Of a DNA stretch of 64,000 bases, positions 11,270-20,634 are shown in pieces. Position 1 is the stretch's first letter. Each line of letters starts with the position of its first letter. The notes beneath the pieces were generated by a model. That model was not told where the DNA came from. It saw nothing but the letters and a program-made list of their open reading frames with translations, and did no database searches. Source of the stretch: Megalonaias nervosa (lineage: Eukaryota > Mollusca > Bivalvia > Unionida > Unionidae); assembly GCA_016617855.1 (NCBI GenBank), contig JAECUM010011119.1:1-64000 (forward strand), written 5' to 3'. Both the position numbers and the translations under genes were made by a program.

Positions 11270-12236
11270 ATTTCCTGATGTATAACAATCTGCTGTAGGT
11301 CGTCGATGTATTTATTTGTATTTTTAGCTGTCAAATGTTTATGTATCAGCTCGTTTGGTGTGCGATTAAATCGCTCGACGACGACACTTTTGCCTTCGTT
11401 TCCTGTAATATACTTTTACTGTTATTTTGTTCCAGAAACTGCTGAAATTTTTTTTTAAAATTCTCCGCTCCGTGATCAGTCAAGATTTTATTTGGTTTTC
11501 TTTCCGTACTAACGATGACCTGTTTTAACGCATCAGTTATTGATGTTCCAGTTTTATCCGAAACAGGTACACTAAACGCGTATTTACTAAAAACATCTAT
11601 GACGTTAAAAAGATATTTCTTTGGAGCGCCATCAGCGCTAACGTTAAACTGAGCAAGATTTGACACATCAACTAAATCTATCGCCCAGATATCATCAACG
11701 GCATTTGCGGCAACTTTACGTGTGGAAATTTTTTTTTTAGGTTTATGTAATTGAGATGCAAGATCATCGTATAATTCTTTTCCAAGACCTAAATTATATT
11801 TTGTTCGTATCATTGTTTGAACTAACCTTCTATCAAATCGTTCTCGCATAGTTGTAGGCTCCATATCGCGTAGTTCATCTAGCATTACTTTATAACAGTC
11901 TGATTTTGAGCTCTCTGCCCGAACGTTATCAGGACGTTCTATATCACGATAACAAATATCATCACGCATCGCTATTGCATCAACTTGATTATAAGTCTCT
12001 TGTCCGGGCAGTGGATTATCGTTTTCATCTAACTGTTTGTCTAGTGGATTGTACGGCCCAGTGTATTTATGGCCAGGCAATGTCGAACCTGTTTTTGGTT
12101 TTGATAACTTACCAGTAAATTTGTGGATGTCAATACCGCTGCCAATTACCTCACGGCGACCGCATGATTGGCAGTACGTAACAATTTTATCTTGTTCGAT
12201 ACAAAGATTTTTATCACAATCACAATTACATTTCAT
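11270..12236 (-). pseudogene. Fused zinc-finger / PLA2-like / DDE integrase (element C)
   Basis: This is one reading frame of 296 residues from ATG 12236, continuing after a frameshift near 11410. It carries an N-terminal Cys-rich finger (CNCDCDKNLC and CQSCGRR, residues 3-27) and a parvovirus-type phospholipase A2-like segment (LPGHKYTGPYNPL to AMRDDICYRD, about 53-98). The integrase core follows from about 165 (WAIDLVDVS, FNVIDVFSKYAF, ILTDHGAENF). The catalytic Glu lies in VVERFNRT, read in the shifted frame at about 11375. The PLA2 catalytic His-Asp pair is Asp-Asp here (DDICY), so lipase activity is unlikely. In element E the PLA2 and integrase are two adjacent genes in the same order. 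The integrase C-terminal domain is missing before the polymerase begins. Confidence 0.8.
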
Positions 12237-12315
12237 TTTATTTTATTCTGTCGCATAAAAAATTAAAATTTTGACAAAATGTTTGATTTTTTGTAGGTTT
12301 TAGTCAATTAATCAT

Positions 12316-12495
12316 CTACTAAAATACTCTTGTCAGGGCACTTTCCAGCTCCGAATAATTTCTTTAAAAACATACTTTTTTTCTACTGCAAACAGCGCAA
12401 ATGCTTTTTAACATCGTTCTATTATTTATTGCTTTTTCCGTTGTCTCATCCTTTTTTGTTGTTTTAGTTTTACATTTGAGACAGTATGTTGACAT
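12316..12495 (-). pseudogene. Small zinc-ribbon protein (element C)
   Basis: The minus-strand ATG at 12495 opens a 43-residue frame (to 12364) beginning MSTYCLKCKTKTT, with a second pair ICAVCSRKK. After a frame change it continues as LFGAGKCPDKS to a stop near 12316. The CxxC...CxxC spacing matches the N-terminal zinc ribbon of the element E PLA2 protein (YCVRC...CVKCGTKK), so it may be a separated or duplicated copy of that module. Function is unknown; such ribbons usually bind nucleic acid or stabilise folding. Confidence 0.55.
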
Positions 12496-12699
12496 ATTCC
12501 TTAGTTTAGATAAAATTCATTGCAATCTCATCATTAACGTGAGAAGGTTGATTGTCAAACTTTAAAATAAATTTTAAAAAATGAAATTTAGGCTGGGACA
12601 TCTGTCGGATAAACATAATACAATAATAACCACCCAGCTGATGTTCCAACCGGCAGTAGTTGATTAGACGAGTAATTTATTTATTTTTTTTTTAAATTT

Positions 12700-12922
12700 T
12701 TAAAAATATATTTTTTATAAGGTCACTCGGAGGAAGTCCGAACGAATCAATGTAATTATTATCGTAAACAGCAACCCAGTGAGTGCCGGATCCATCATCG
12801 AAGTTTTGTATGTTTATGATACACGAACCACCTGCTGGTACATTATCTATTTCGTATTTGGAATATACTACACGTCATCCGACAATGTCATTCAGTTTTT
12901 CAATTATATCGAAATTACTCAA
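12700..12922 (-). pseudogene. Adenain-like cysteine protease, N-terminal half (element D)
   Basis: This is a third protease copy, on the minus strand. The frame begins LSNFDIIEKL at 12922, where the expected ATG is TTG, and matches MSNFDLL of the element E protease. One in-frame TGA interrupts it near 12875. Beyond that it reads through GTHWVAVYDN (catalytic His) and YIDSFGLPPSD (catalytic Asp), then stops in AT-rich DNA near 12700. The catalytic cysteine half is missing. The stop codon of the upstream gene overlaps the first codon by two bases (TTGA), tight virus-like packing. Confidence 0.8.
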
Positions 12923-13065
12923 CGACGTCTGGTGCCTGGTAGAGTCATTCCACGTCCTATCCCTAGCAGGTTTGGAATTAGACTGCCTGCTAACCCCGCT
13001 AGTAGCGGAGTGAAAGGAATAATTCCTCCTTCTTTTGTTTTCTTGGCGAGAGAACGAGTTTATGG
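12919..13065 (-). pseudogene. GRG-tail hydrophobic structural protein, C-terminal end (element D)
   Basis: This is the C-terminal end of the small structural protein that precedes the protease in element E. On the minus strand it reads AKKTKEGGIIPFTPLLAGL, then SLIPNLLGIGRGMTLPG and a basic end RRR before TGA at 12919. The hydrophobic core followed by a Gly-rich tail resembles the membrane-active pX/pVI-like proteins proposed for Polintons and adintoviruses; that functional link is inference. The E counterpart is at 22104-22601. The upstream half is unreadable. Confidence 0.6.
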
Positions 13066-13249
13066 TGAAGCAGTAAAGGAAAATGAACGAGTAAACGGTA
13101 GCCATGATGAGCTCGACAAACTAGCGGAATCTAAGATAATGGCAATAAAAAGGAACAAGAAGTTATATAATAGTTTTTCAAAACGAAAATTTTTTAAACA
13201 TCTCGGTATGTACCACCTCGACAAGGAAACCCTAAAGTTGTTAGAATGA
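13052..13249 (+). CDS. Small hypothetical protein (element D)
   Basis: This is a short plus-strand frame with coding-like composition. It includes ELDKLAESKIMAIKRNKK and ends HLDKETLKLLE. An internal ATG at 13139 would give 36 residues; the frame is open further upstream, but that part overlaps the antisense structural gene. Its TGA overlaps the ATG of the next gene (ATGA at 13246), which argues that both are real element genes. I do not recognise it. Confidence 0.35.
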   Translation, partial: ERVYGEAVKENERVNGSHDELDKLAESKIMAIKRNKKLYNSFSKRKFFKHLGMYHLDKETLKLLE

Positions 13250-13555
13250 CGCCGGATACGGAGTTAATTATAAAAGCATACTCGAACGCACTTCTACCAA
13301 TGATGCGTAAAAACACCCCCAGAATTTGATCCGATTATTGTTAACAAATCTCTAGCGATAATCAAAATTTTTGACGATGAAATTAGTTATCTCGACGATT
13401 ATGAGCGAGAAAAGTTTTCTGAGGAAGTCACTCGAACAATATTTGAAGTAAAGATTGATTCTTATTACGACATAGGTGAAGAACATGATGTTTCACTTCC
13501 ATCGATCCAACGCTCTAGACAATTGTCATTAAGAAATTATTACAATGAAGTCTAG
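13246..13555 (+). pseudogene. Hypothetical acidic protein (element D)
   Basis: It starts with the ATG at 13246 inside an ATGA overlap (MTPDTELIIKAYSNALLP) and continues after a frameshift in the C-run near 13312-13317. The next frame has FDPIIVNKSLAIIKIFDDE and YEREKFSEEVTRTIF and ends NYYNEV at 13555. It would be about 100 residues, acidic and helix-rich. No family is recognised. The frameshift in a homopolymer could be a mutation or an assembly error. Confidence 0.45.
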
Positions 13556-13558
13556 AAA

Positions 13559-14011
13559 ATGTTCACAAAACAATACGAAAAATTATGGCTTAGAGTAAAT
13601 AACTTTACTCAAATTACCTTTCTTGGATGAAAATCACTCCAAAAATTAATGCTGATAAATTTCGTAGTCGCATATGCAATTATCAGACAATATCTTGTCC
13701 TGAAAAATTTTACTTTGAATCAGGTAGGCTTGGTACTTGGATTTATTGATGAAACAGAAAGAGAATACGGTAATGTGGTGAACGAAATAGATTTTTATGA
13801 ACGTGAAGTAGAAAACACATTTGATTCCTACAGTTGGTTAAAGAAAAATGAGGTATTGACAGATGAACGATATAAGGATACTTCGTCAGATGTTTATGAC
13901 AAATACAGAGATTTTATAGCTGATCCTAACAATAATAAGTTTCGTGAATTTCTTGATTCAATTGTTGGTGCTACGGAATTTAATATTGTATTAAAAAAAA
14001 AAAAACTATAA
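13559..14011 (+). pseudogene. Hypothetical protein (element D)
   Basis: The ATG at 13559 follows the previous stop by 3 bp (MFTKQYEKLWLRV). At least one frame change follows near 13620-13740, after which the frame carries FIDETEREYGNVVNEIDFY and later YDKYRDFIADPNNNKF up to the stop at 14011. It is helix-rich and charged with no recognisable domain. The close spacing with its neighbours suggests one transcription unit of small element genes from 13.1 to 14.5 kb. Confidence 0.4.
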
Positions 14012-14025
14012 GCAAATATTGTATA

Positions 14026-14483
14026 ATGAAAAAACAGATCATCGATTTCAATCATATTTCAGAAGAAATTCCAAAACAAGATGTTGACGCTCTAATGCAA
14101 TATTACAGATATTATCATAAAAACCGTTGGTGTGTAAAACAATGTTACAAGTATTACAGTAGAATACTTCGAGTAACATCATATTTATCACTGCTGATGA
14201 CAAGCTCTGGTATAATTTCAAGTGGAGCATCATTAAACCCGTTTTTGTTAATAATATCAGGTGTTGGTGTTTCTCTTTCAACGGCGTGTAAGAAAATTGA
14301 GACTCGACTTGAGACCAAAATAAATGCTTGTAAAACAGCTAGTATCACTTATAAAAAATTTTTGATCAGATACGATCTTATTTGCGAGGCTTAAAATATG
14401 ATATGGATGACTTAATACGAGAGTTCCGTATTATTGACAGTATGTTAACAGATATTCTGCCAATGAGAGTTAGCAAGTACTAA
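14026..14483 (+). pseudogene. Two-helix membrane protein of Maverick type (element D)
   Basis: This is a small membrane protein recurrent in Maverick elements. After a charged N-terminus (QYYRYYHKNR) there are two hydrophobic helices separated by a short loop (SYLSLLMTSSGIISSGAS and NPFLLIISGVGVSLSTACK, about residues 50-90). A KIETRLETKINACKTA helix follows, then, after a frameshift near 14390, DDLIREFRIIDSMLTDILP ending SKY at 14483. Its homologue in element E is at 24139-24612. Role unknown; the hairpin of helices suggests membrane insertion. Confidence 0.6.
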
Positions 14484-14521
14484 AAAGATTATCATAATAC
14501 ATGGCTGTAAAATAATTTTAT

Positions 14522-14826
14522 CTAACATTTATTAATATCGTTATCAAATAGTACATCAACCATATTATCAATAAATAACATTGGATCAGTTGTCCATCCT
14601 ATTATTCGCTCATCGTCTTCGTCAGCAAACAACCATACTGATCCGTACTTGCTCGAGAAATGATAACCAACTTTTTAATACAATCGCTTATTATATTAGG
14701 TTTTATACCAGTATATCTGGAAGCTGATTTAATGGAATTAAATCTTTTAAAAAATCTGTTTGTTTGATCAAATCCAACATTTCTTATTGGCTCTTTGTAA
14801 TAATCCATATTATATAATATTTCCAA
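14522..14826 (-). pseudogene. NUMOD-type DNA-binding fragment of a homing endonuclease (element D)
   Basis: On the minus strand from 14826, a frame reads FNSIKSASRYTGIKPNIIS, then DCIKK, a NUMOD1-like helix-turn-helix as found at the C-terminus of HNH and GIY-YIG homing endonucleases. After a frame change near 14660 it continues as SSKYGSVWLFADEDDERII and stops at 14522. No nuclease domain is present in this copy. The HNH protein at 28351-28854 in element E has a related C-terminal segment (INSASKYFDIVPRSV). It borders the element terminus at 14871. Confidence 0.65.
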
Positions 14827-14870
14827 TCTCTAATATAATTTTATCTAACATTGATAAATAAATTGATTAC

Positions 14871-15037
14871 AGTAGTAAAGGAATATAAGCGTTTTTAGAT
14901 CAGAAACCCTCTTATTTTGTCAGAAAAAAACTATCATATGAAAGTCATCATCGTAGAAGAAGAAAATGTCAACATAGAAGGGTTTTAAAGGGCAAAGAAG
15001 GGTTTCTGAGCTAAAAAGCTTCTATTCCTTTACTACT
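14871..15037. repeat. Self-inverted terminal sequence, likely right end of element D
   Basis: This 167 bp unit begins AGTAGTAAAGGAATATAAGC and ends with its near-complement (GCTTCTATTCCTTTACTACT). The arms of about 42 bp form a hairpin. The design matches the 184 bp terminal repeats of element E, which also begin and end with inverted copies of an AG(C/T)AG(C/T)A sequence. It lies 45 bp beyond the NUMOD fragment and is followed at once by a CTAT microsatellite, so it probably marks the end of element D. It could instead be an unrelated hairpin MITE. Confidence 0.6.
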
Positions 15038-15058
15038 ATCTATCTATCTATCTATCTA

Positions 15059-15118
<60 letters not shown>

Positions 15119-15133
15119 ATATATATATATATA

Positions 15134-15222
<89 letters not shown>
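15038..15222. repeat. Compound microsatellite (CTAT)n-(TA)n-(TG)n
   Basis: Short CTAT repeats are followed by about 55 bp of TA, a second TA block and about 48 bp of TG. Open frames across it (for example on the minus strand, with runs of His-Thr and Ile-Tyr) are repeat artefacts. Confidence 0.95.
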
Positions 15223-15225
<3 letters not shown>

Positions 15226-15229
15226 CTTA

Positions 15230-17290
15230 GTCAAATTCAATTTTGGAATCAATATGACACCAGAGGAAGACGAAGAATTCAAGTGGCGACGACGATGACG
15301 TTCCAGTGTTAAACCTATGACAATTTTAACACATGATTTATGTTTTATCACCCGAAACATTTGCCCAGGAACGCCATGGTACCATCCCAGTATCACATAC
15401 ATAGACACTTTTTCACTTCTTTTACCTAAATATATATTATCATCTGACCCCCATGTGTCCCATATTACTACTGTTGTGCCACATATCTCTCCCTCGTCAC
15501 AAGTAAAACATACGAACATTTTAACATAGGATTTATAGCTTTTCCCCTAAGTGTCCTCCATTTTAACTGACGAGAGTGATATTAAATACCCAGCGTGCCC
15601 TTTATCTCCTCATATTACTACTAATATTCGTTTCATTAAGATGGCAGACAAAATTATATTTCCCACCTAACACACTATAACATTTCCAGCTAGGACAGAA
15701 AACTAAGTAACAAAAAAGGGGGCAACCAACAAGTTTTGTAAACTGAAACAAATATATTTTTGTCCTAGAATACAAAGTGAAAATTTAAAAAGAACTTGTG
15801 AATTAAATCCCAAATAGTCTTAAAAGTTCTATCACAAGTCCAAGCGTATGAAGTTCCAATTGAATTCCAGTGGTATTCCAAATAAATTCCGCTATTGAAT
15901 GTTATGGTGCATATAGTCTCGAACGTGTTAATGTGTCTATGGCCGGTAGTGTGGCGATGTGCTAACGGTCTTTTGATGTATGACAATAGTATAATACAAA
16001 ATGTTCATGTCGGAATGCACTATAATTTCAAATTAAAGTTTAAGTCCGAGAATATTATTGAACACTTTATAATTCCAGTGAATAATAATTTAATAAATAA
16101 ATCCACACAAATCGAAAACTGAACTCAACAGAAAGATTCATTCTGCTTCAGATGTTAAGGCAAACATGAATAATCCAAATGTAAACAAGATCATATACCC
16201 CTCTATTTGACCTACGTCGCAATTACATTTTCTGAAATTATTCTGTTACTGAATAGAAAATTTCCATTCTTGAAGTTTCTAAGGTCAAATTCAAGACTAT
16301 TTTTGACTCAGATTGAAACAAACATGTTTACTATTAATAATAATCTGAATATTTTGTCTATTCTCACAGAAAAAGATTTGCTATGTATTATGTTGTTTAC
16401 AAAATAAATGTCACTGGTCAGATACACCATTAACTTGAATTTGGACAAGGTCAAGTAAAAACGAAGATGAACATAACATATGGACATGGAGAAAAGCCAA
16501 CAAACAATAGAATTTAAATATAATTAACAAACCTATGATGTTATATTAATTTCAGTTAGAGGGCAGACAAAGTTGTATCTCCTGCCAATTATTGCATTCA
16601 TGCTGTTTCTGCAATGCTCTTCTTGCCTTAAACCCACGTGTCTGCTGCTATGGGTGGCTAGTTTTTCTGCCTAACCGACTATTTTTATTTTACTGTAGAA
16701 ATGCTGTGAAGCAACTAAGGGAGATGTACATGACTCAAATCAATTTCAAGAACAGCACAAACCCTAAACACATAATTGACAAATCCGTATCTTTAATTAT
16801 TAAACGATATCTGAAAAAGTCGTACCATAACCATAAGTGAAGAAATTTGACAGGGGCCGAACAACAAAACTACCTCTGCCACGTGAAGACAAATCCTGAT
16901 AAATTTGGTAGTCAGTCCAGACTGCTCTGATGGTGGAAAGTGGCCACGGGTCCAATGCCTCAACTGCTGAGACACCACGGGTATATTGAATGGACAGGTG
17001 CATGGTTTCCAAGTAATGACCTTAGTGGAATATGGCCAGAACCAGGAATTCTTTCTTTTTTGGGTGGGGGGGAGGGGGGCTGCATCCCTTTATATTGTTT
17101 TCCCTAAAACTACAGGAATGCCCCCTACCTAATTGTATGGGTACCTAGAGGTGTCGTGTTATGTTTGGATAAATGCTATAGAATATTTAAAATATAGAAT
17201 ATGTTTCTGTTTTTCTTTGTATTTATCTGAATTTTGCATGAGAGTTGTAGATTTTTTGGTTTGGTTATCTGTAAGTTGCCTAATAATTTT
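15230..17290. other. Gene-free interspersed DNA
   Basis: No coding gene is visible. Between 15330 and 15550 two related blocks (TTTTAACA(C/T)A...GATTTAT) suggest an old tandem duplication. A dispersed repeat lies at 15713-16130 (listed separately). A G-rich stretch occurs at 17059-17080. Small open frames here lack motifs. Confidence 0.6.
15713..16130 (+). repeat. Dispersed repeat, copy 1
   Basis: This block resembles 36150-36570 in the same orientation. Shared landmarks are a CCAACAAG(T/C)...TTTGTAA start, a CCTAGAA(T/A)ACAA(A/G)GT segment, AATTGAAT(T)CCAG and a late AATCCACA(C/G)A stretch. The copies are clearly diverged. No coding domain is visible, so it may be a non-autonomous element or solo LTR. 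Confidence 0.45.
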
Positions 17291-18830
17291 CTAGAGTTTG
17301 CATGATTGTAAAGTGCTTTGTCCTTTAGGGATCTTTTTTTTCTTTCGTAAAGTTACAACGTCGCTGCATACATTTTCTTCCTCTAGCTCTTCGTCAAAGT
17401 CAAGTTTGTAATAATTTCTCCTCTTTTCGGGTTCCGTTTTCTGTTGTTTATTGAGGATTCTTCTGGCTTTTTCTTTGGTCTTGGCTTTCTCTTCTCTACA
17501 GTCCATTTCACGTAGCCTTTTGTCATAATTTCTGATTTTTGTGTTACTTTGTCACCGCTGGTATTTTGTTGGGTTTGTTTCTGTGGTTACTCTTGCGCTT
17601 CCTTTTGTTGTTGTTGTTTCGGTGGTTTATCTTGTGTTTCGTGTTGTTCTTGGCGGGGTTTCCCTTTTCTGGTACACTTTTGTGTTGTTGGATTTGTTGA
17701 TGATTATGCTGTTGTTTCTCCTGTTGTTTACCCTTCTCTTTCTCTGTTTGTTATTGTTGTTGTTTACTTTGGGGTGGATCGTTAGTTCACTAATGTGGGT
17801 TGTCCCTTGTTGAGTGTCTTGCTCTTGTGGTGTTAGACATTTGTTAGGTGCGTGTCCTACCTCCCCACATTTACTGCATCTACTGTGGTGAATGCACCCT
17901 CCATACCACGTCTTTGCCAGAAAACCATGTACGAAATATACTTTTTTTATCGTCTTGATTATTTCTTTTTCTATTTCAAGGATCCTTATTCCGTTTTTTA
18001 TGGAGTATCCATGGTGGGTATCCATTCTGGCCTTTGTAACTTTGATTTGAAATTTCTTTCGATGCGCTCAACTGTGGCTTCTAATGGGATTACAAGGGTA
18101 GATATAATATATGCAGTTCTTCTGTTTTTCTTCTTGATTTTTCTCATTATGGGTGCTGGCCTAGTCCCGCCCTAGGATGTGCGGGGCCCAAGGCAGCAAG
18201 CGATGAGCGCGGGGCCCCAAGCAAAAAAATTGCATTGCGGAATTGATTTCCGTCAGCAGCCCGGGGCCCCTGAAAGCGCGGGGCCCAAGGCGGTTGCCTC
18301 GTTCGCCTTGCCCTAGGACCAGCTCTTTAACTATTGCTGTTTCTCCTCCTACTGACATTTACCCATATGGTATTATTGGCTGAATTCCTAAAGGCCTCAA
18401 GATATATACTATGTCTCCTTTCCTACTCAACGCTTCTGTTAATTTGGTGAAGTCTCTATTTGTTAAATCTAGCGCTAATATTACCAATGACATCGTGGGT
18501 CGTATTTTCCATTGGTATTCCAGACATGTCAGCCTCCTGTGTCCCTTTTTTGTGCGAACATTGAAAAAAACGGCCCTTCACTTGTCTCTATTCTTATAGT
18601 TTCAAAATACTTTTCCAGCTCAGACAGTTCCCTGTTTTTCGCCAGTTTCCTTTTAGCACGTGGAACACAATTTCCTATTTGTCTACAAAGTTATGTTTGA
18701 ATATTCTATATGTTTATCTGACGTTCTGTCCCTGCATATTTGCACAGAATTCTATGACACTGCTTTCAACATTTTCCTGTGGACTTACGGGCAGATTGTT
18801 CGTTCGCGCCATGGCAGATCAATATTCGAA
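17291..18830 (-). pseudogene. LINE ORF1-like gene (zinc knuckle), minus strand
   Basis: This is a second, different non-LTR retrotransposon ORF1. From about 18822 (MARTNNLPVSPQENVES) it runs in changing frames through LSELEKYFETIRIETSEGP (about 18600) and RRTAYIISTLVIPLEATVE (about 18110). From 18025 it continues through KTWYGGCIHHSRCSKCGEV, a CCHC zinc knuckle completed by GHAPNKC. The C-terminus is Asn/Lys/Arg-rich, and a Lys/Glu-rich frame follows at 17506-17291. A GC-rich inverted-repeat element interrupts it at about 18165-18325. Its 5' end lies about 45 bp from the left terminus of element E. Confidence 0.6.
18163..18326. mobile_element. GC-rich MITE-like insertion
   Basis: This short GC-rich block has imperfect inverted ends (CCCTAGG at both sides, with GGGGCCCAAGG repeated inside), lying within an otherwise AT-rich LINE ORF1. 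The layout suggests a hAT-like MITE. I could not define clean target-site duplications. Confidence 0.4.
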
Positions 18831-18872
18831 GACTGTCTCAAGTACGAGTGTCAGAACCAGAAATTCATGCCG

Positions 18873-19056
18873 AGCAGCAGAGAGGGTGAACCCTACAACT
18901 TTGTAGAGACCTTATTTTTGAAATTTAAGGGTTCCTACGAAGGCTGAAAAAAAAAGTTTTTGCTTAAACAGTAAAAACTTCTCTAATTGACCAGATTTTT
19001 TCTGATTTTTTCACGTACTGGTCACTACGCGTATGTCGTTCACCCTCTCTGCTGCT
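18873..19056. repeat. Left terminal inverted repeat of element E
   Basis: This 184 bp repeat matches 34856-35038 in inverse orientation with few differences. It begins AGCAGCAGAGAGGGTGAAC and ends with the inverse GTTCACCCTCTCTGCTGCT, so the repeat itself is a long interrupted palindrome. The inside contains A- and T-runs and a GGTCACTACGCGTATGTC block next to the inner arm. The first gene starts 35 bp inside it. Confidence 0.9.
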
Positions 19057-19090
19057 GTAAATTAAACAGCCAGTATAGATATTATCAATA

Positions 19091-20140
19091 ATGAGTATTG
19101 GAGAACCACACTCAGCTAAATTAGCTCGAGAGCGACTAGAGGCAATTAAAAAATATCTACCTGTTCGTGATTCTGTTAAGCAACAACTACAATCGCGTCA
19201 GGAGTCTCAGGTGGAATTTACAGAAGGTACAGAAAAATTATTTAAACCGATTGTCGAACCAACGAAGAAAATTGTTACAGCAACTGAGGCAACACAACGA
19301 GCTCTTGCAACATTGCCTGCTGATATTGCTGGTCGTATTCAAGCTGCTCAACCACCACCACAAGCACCACAAGCAGCTCAACCACCACCACAACCACAAC
19401 CACCAAGAACCAGAACTAAGATAATAGATAAATTTACGCCTGAAGGTATTGCTGCTATCAGGGACCCAACCAAATTATTTGATATTGCCGCGTTTGGATA
19501 TTATGAAAGAAAAAATTATGTAAAACCAGAATATGTTAAATCATTAAGCTCTGCCAATTGGATCAGGGATGTATATCGCGTCGCTACTGGTATTCCAGAA
19601 ATCAGATCTAATGAAGATATTGAAAGTTTTAACAGTTTTGGTGAGTCTTTAAATAGATATGTAGAAGAGACTAAACAGAGCAAACGATTATCACAACCAC
19701 CACAATTTGAATTATCACCACTACCACGACTACAACAAGAACAACCATCACCACAACGATCACAAAGACTACGACATGAGCTACAACAACGAGAACAAGA
19801 ACGACAAGAAAAAATGAAACAATTACAATCACCACGACAACCAGTCAGAGCAATACGTGAGGAAGAAGAAGAATATTGGCCGTCAGACACCTCTCCTGGC
19901 GCAACTGGAAGTGGTCTAGGAAGTGGTTTTATTACCTGTCCCAATAATATCCTTGCTGATGTTGATCGACTAGAAATCCTCATTGGAGGAAAACGAGCTG
20001 GTAATAATTCCCCAGAAATCATTAATGAAGCAGCTGATATTTGCAAACGATTATTTACAGGCGGTATCATGGATATTAATGTATATCGGTCTCTCATTAA
20101 TGAAATGTCGATGACTACCACAGTGATTAGATACAATTAG
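19091..20140 (+). CDS. Pro/Gln-rich Maverick hypothetical protein (element E)
   Basis: This is an intact frame of 349 residues, the first gene inside the left terminal repeat. The N-terminus is helical and charged. Residues 95-115 are a PPPQ-rich linker, a second Gln/Arg-rich low-complexity region spans about 200-255, and an acidic EEEEEYW patch follows. After a GSGLGSGF segment comes the conserved C-terminus DRLEILIGGKRAGNNSPEI to VYRSLINEM. That C-terminal block recurs in Maverick-type proteins of other animals (memory, unverified). The low-complexity linkers and Gly motifs, reminiscent of adenain cleavage sites, suggest a virion or scaffold protein; that is inference. Confidence 0.65.
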   Translation: MSIGEPHSAKLARERLEAIKKYLPVRDSVKQQLQSRQESQVEFTEGTEKLFKPIVEPTKKIVTATEATQRALATLPADIAGRIQAAQPPPQAPQAAQPPPQPQPPRTRTKIIDKFTPEGIAAIRDPTKLFDIAAFGYYERKNYVKPEYVKSLSSANWIRDVYRVATGIPEIRSNEDIESFNSFGESLNRYVEETKQSKRLSQPPQFELSPLPRLQQEQPSPQRSQRLRHELQQREQERQEKMKQLQSPRQPVRAIREEEEEYWPSDTSPGATGSGLGSGFITCPNNILADVDRLEILIGGKRAGNNSPEIINEAADICKRLFTGGIMDINVYRSLINEMSMTTTVIRYN

Positions 20141-20163
20141 TGATAAAGTCATTTAATAACAAA

Positions 20164-20626
20164 ATGATCGTGCATGGTACTCAACGTGGACCTACCATGG
20201 TCAGGGTAATAAACTCTCGATTACCAATATGGACTAGGTGATGTTGTTTAGGGTCTGTTTAGAAGAATAGCTCCAAAAGCAATACCGATTGCAAAGCAAC
20301 TGGGCATGAAAGCTATTGATGTTGTTCGTGAAAAAGGTATAAGCGCTGTTGGTAATATTGCTAACAAAGCATTCTCAGCAATCAAAGATAGACTATCAAG
20401 ATTAATACGCAGACCACAAGCGACCCGACCTCAACCAGTGAAATTGGCTAGCACTGAAGTGATGCCCGCAAGTGTAAGTAAAATAATAAATCAAGCCGCT
20501 AATCAAAAACTAGCGGAGTTGGCTGATGTACCAATGTCGGAAAAGGAAAAAAATATAACCGCTAGTCTGATAGCAGGAAGTGGTCTCTCTTCGAGGAGTG
20601 GTCTTCGTGTTAGACGAAGACGATAA
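20164..20626 (+). pseudogene. GLGD basic structural protein (element E)
   Basis: This is the homologue of 4834-5261 (A) and 8330-8690 (B). The main frame contains QYGLGDVV, an in-frame TAG at 20249-20251, then GLFRRIAPKAIPIAKQLGMK. The uninterrupted part from 20306 runs 106 residues, with a basic LSRLIRRPQATRPQP segment and an RVRRRR end at 20626. The start is uncertain: the ATG at 20164 is in another frame, so an upstream frameshift is likely. A short, basic, Pro/Ala-rich protein immediately before the capsid gene (8 bp spacing) suggests a genome-associated virion component. Confidence 0.6.
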
Positions 20627-20634
20627 TAATAAAG

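Noticed and set aside
12870..12880. In-frame TGA in the element D protease as recoding (Sec or readthrough)
   Set aside because: The gene also lacks its start codon and its catalytic-cysteine half, so ordinary decay explains the stop.
12779..13110. Plus-strand frame reading through 12779-13110
   Set aside because: It is antisense to the element D protease and structural-protein remnants, whose motifs are clear on the minus strand. Only the part after about 13052 could be genuine.
15052..15519. 155-residue frame with long Thr-His and Ile-Tyr runs
   Set aside because: It is a translation of TA and TG microsatellites.
17541..17813. Hydrophobic, transmembrane-looking plus-strand frame
   Set aside because: It is antisense to the Asn/Lys-rich tail of a LINE ORF1 with a zinc knuckle on the minus strand.
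19516..20136. 206-residue Ser/Cys-rich minus-strand frame
   Set aside because: It is the shadow of the Pro/Gln-rich plus-strand gene at 19091-20140.
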